64,000 nucleotides of DNA from Calliopsis andreniformis. Lineage: Eukaryota > Arthropoda > Insecta > Hymenoptera > Andrenidae. The notes under the pieces are model-generated. The model made no database searches, was not told the DNA's origin, and saw nothing but the letters and a program-made list of their open reading frames with translations. This document shows, piece by piece, positions 62,331 through 64,000 of this stretch. Location of the stretch: NCBI RefSeq assembly GCF_051401765.1, contig NW_027480495.1, positions 372,001 through 436,000 of the forward strand, given 5' to 3'. The translations under genes and the position numbers were made by a program. Position 1 is the stretch's first letter. Each line of letters begins with the position of its first letter.

Positions 62331-64000
62331 AATCCCCAATCTTCAATCCTTAATCCTCAATCCTCAGTCATAAATCCTCAATCTTCATTACTCAATCGTT
62401 AATCCTCAATCCTCAATCCTCAATCCTCAATCTTCAATCCTCAATCCTCAATCCTCAATCCTCAATCCTCAATCCTCAACCCTCAATCCACATTCCTCAA
62501 ACCTCAATCCTCAACCCTCAGTCCTCATCCTCAATTCTCAATTCTCAACCCTCAATCCTCAATCCTCAACTCTCAATCTTCAATATTCAATCTTCAATCA
62601 TCAATCCTCATTCCTCAATCCTCAATCATCAATCCTCAATCTTCAATACTCAATCCTCAATCCTCAATCCTCAATCCTCAATCCTCAATCCTCAATACTC
62701 AATCCTCAATCTTCAATCCTCAATCCTCAATCCTCAATCCTCAATACTCAATCTTCAATCCTCAATCCTCAATCCTCAATCCTCAATCCTCAATCCTCAA
62801 TCATCAATCCTCAATCTTCAATACTCAATCCTCAATCCTCAATCCTCAATCCTCAATACTCAACCATCAATCCTCAATTCTCAATCCTCAATTCTCAATA
62901 TTCAATCCTCAATACTCAATCTTCAATCCTCAATCCTGGATCCTCAATCCTCAATCCTCAATCCTCAGTCATAAATCCTCAATCTTTAATACTTAATCGT
63001 CAATCCTCAGTCCTCAATCCTCAATCATCAATCCTCGTTCCTCAAACCTCAATCCTCAACCCTCAGTCCATATCTTCAATTCTCAATTCTCAATCCTCAA
63101 TACTCAATCCTCAATCTTCAATCCCCAATCATCCATCTCCGATCCTAGATCCTCAATCCCCAATCCACAATCCTTAATCCTCAATCTTCAATCCTCAATC
63201 GCCAGTCCTCAATCTTCAATCCTCTATGCTCAATCCTCAATCCTCAGCCTCAGTCCTCAATCCTCAATCCTCAATCCTCAAACCTCAATCCTCAACCGTC
63301 AGTCCTCGTCAGCAATCCTCAACCCTCAATCCTCGATCCTCAATATTCAATCATCAATAATCAATCTTCAATCCTCAATCATCAGTCCTCAATCCTCAAT
63401 CCTCAATCCTCAATATTCAACTCTCAACCCTCAACCATCAATCCTCAATACTCAACCATCAATCCTCAATTCTCAGTTCTCAGTCATAAATCCTCAATCT
63501 TCAATACTCAATCGTCAATCCTCAGTCCTCAATCCACAATCCTCAATCCTCAATCCTCAATATTCAGTCCTCAATACTCAATCTTCAATCCTCAATCCTC
63601 AATCCTCAATCCTCAATCCTCAATCCTCAGTCATAAATCCTCAATCTTCAATCCTCAATAATCAATCTCCAATCCTAGATCCTCAATCCCCAATCTTCAA
63701 TCCTTAATCCTCAAACCTCAGTCATATATCCTCAATCTTCAATACTCAATCGTCAATCCTCAGTCCTCAATCCTCAATCCTCAATCCTCAATCCTCAATA
63801 TTCAATCCTCAATACTCAATCTTCAATCATCAATCCTCAAACCTCAATCCTCAATCCTCAGTTCTCAGTCATAAATCCTCTATCTTCAATACTTAATCGT
63901 CAATCCTCAGTCCTCAATCCTCAATCCTCAATCCTCGTTCCTCAAACCTCAATCCTCAACCCTCAGTCCTCATCCGCAATTCTCAATCCTCAATCCTCAA
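62331..64000 (+). repeat. CCTGGATCC/CCATAT block, then 2,852-bp family start
   Basis: 62.4-63.47 kb repeats the block of about 1 kb found at 15.7, 19.0, 42.5 and 47.2 kb (CACATTCC, ACTCTCAATCTTC, CCTGGATCC, CAGTCCATATC, GTCAGCAATCC in that order). From CAGTTCTCAG at about 63474 it matches the start of the 2,852-bp units at 20106, 22958 and 25810, and runs off the window end. The same order of blocks occurs at 19.0-20.6 kb. Confidence 0.8.

Larger units (their letters stand above)
1..64000 (+). repeat. TCAATCC heptanucleotide satellite mega-array
   Basis: The entire window is made of tandem 7-bp units with consensus TCAATCC (GGATTGA on the other strand). Common variants are TCAGTCC, TCAATCT, TCAATAC, TCAATAT, TCAACCC, TCAAACC, TCAATCA, TCAATCG, TCAATTC and TCATTCC. 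Most changes fall in the last four positions, while the leading TCA is best kept. The consensus has no G, so the + strand is G-poor over the full length. No segment in reverse orientation was seen, and no unrelated insertion. Short units of six bases (TCATCC, TCGTCC) recur at fixed places and shift the phase. The array continues past both window ends. It is organised in nested higher-order repeats, listed separately. Such organisation is known from satellite DNA evolving by unequal exchange or slippage; the host is not identifiable from the sequence. Confidence 0.97.

Noticed and set aside
1..64000. CRISPR array
   Set aside because: There are no 23-40-bp repeats separated by unique spacers; the periodicity is 7 bp with variants, and no cas gene is present.
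1..64000. Telomere repeat (GGATTGA read as a G-strand)
   Set aside because: Units are highly degenerate and ordered into HORs of 1-8 kb, unlike the homogeneous repeats added by telomerase. No chromosome end is visible. A subtelomeric location remains possible.
1..64000. Homeodomain or CCAAT-box regulatory cluster (TAATCC, CCAAT strings)
   Set aside because: These strings are single-base variants of the heptamer and are expected by chance in such an array; no gene lies nearby.
1..64000. Genes on the - strand
   Set aside because: The - strand heptamer carries TGA in each frame every 21 bases, and I found no interval free enough of these to hold a credible gene.

Overview
The whole 64-kb window is one continuous satellite-like array of a degenerate heptanucleotide, TCAATCC on the + strand (GGATTGA on the - strand). 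It is always in the same orientation and runs off both ends. I found no convincing protein gene, RNA gene, transposon, CRISPR array, origin or promoter. No single-copy gene is present, so the organism cannot be named. The size and nested higher-order repeats (HORs) fit eukaryotic heterochromatin or subtelomeric satellite DNA assembled from long reads. Heptamer repeats also occur in bacteria (for example cyanobacterial short tandem repeats), normally at far smaller scale, so a prokaryotic source is not excluded.

Layout. 1-6770: a 3.43-kb dimeric HOR (1,485 + 1,939 bp), two copies. 6771-9250: a more diverged mosaic with a unique hairpin. 9250-11360: a 1,164-bp tandem duplication. 11385-20005: 2,195-bp and 3,334-bp HORs built from shared blocks. 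20106-27750: a 2,852-bp HOR, 2.5 copies. 26875-41815: an 8,018-bp tandem duplication whose second copy has lost 1,096 bp. 40907-48918: a 4,753-bp tandem duplication. 48919-60770: three versions of a larger HOR differing by internal deletions. 60771-64000: another copy of the 4.75-kb family's first part, passing into the blocks seen at 19-20.6 kb.

Many apparent + strand ORFs exist because the heptamer has no stop codon and, since 7 is prime to 3, gives the same peptide cycle (SSILNPQ) in all three + frames. The - strand carries a TGA in every frame every 21 bases. ATG codons are the heptamer variant TCAATGC. ORF ends lie at recurrent stop-bearing heptamers. I treat these ORFs as by-products.

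The most distinctive internal structure is a recurrent island of about 30-60 bp (48 found) around GAATTC, many copies of which can form a hairpin. Comparing copies shows two compensated base-pair changes and one deletion confined to the loop, which suggests the inverted repeat itself has been maintained. Coordinates of HOR edges are approximate because breakpoints fall inside identical heptamers. Copy numbers in such DNA depend strongly on assembly quality.
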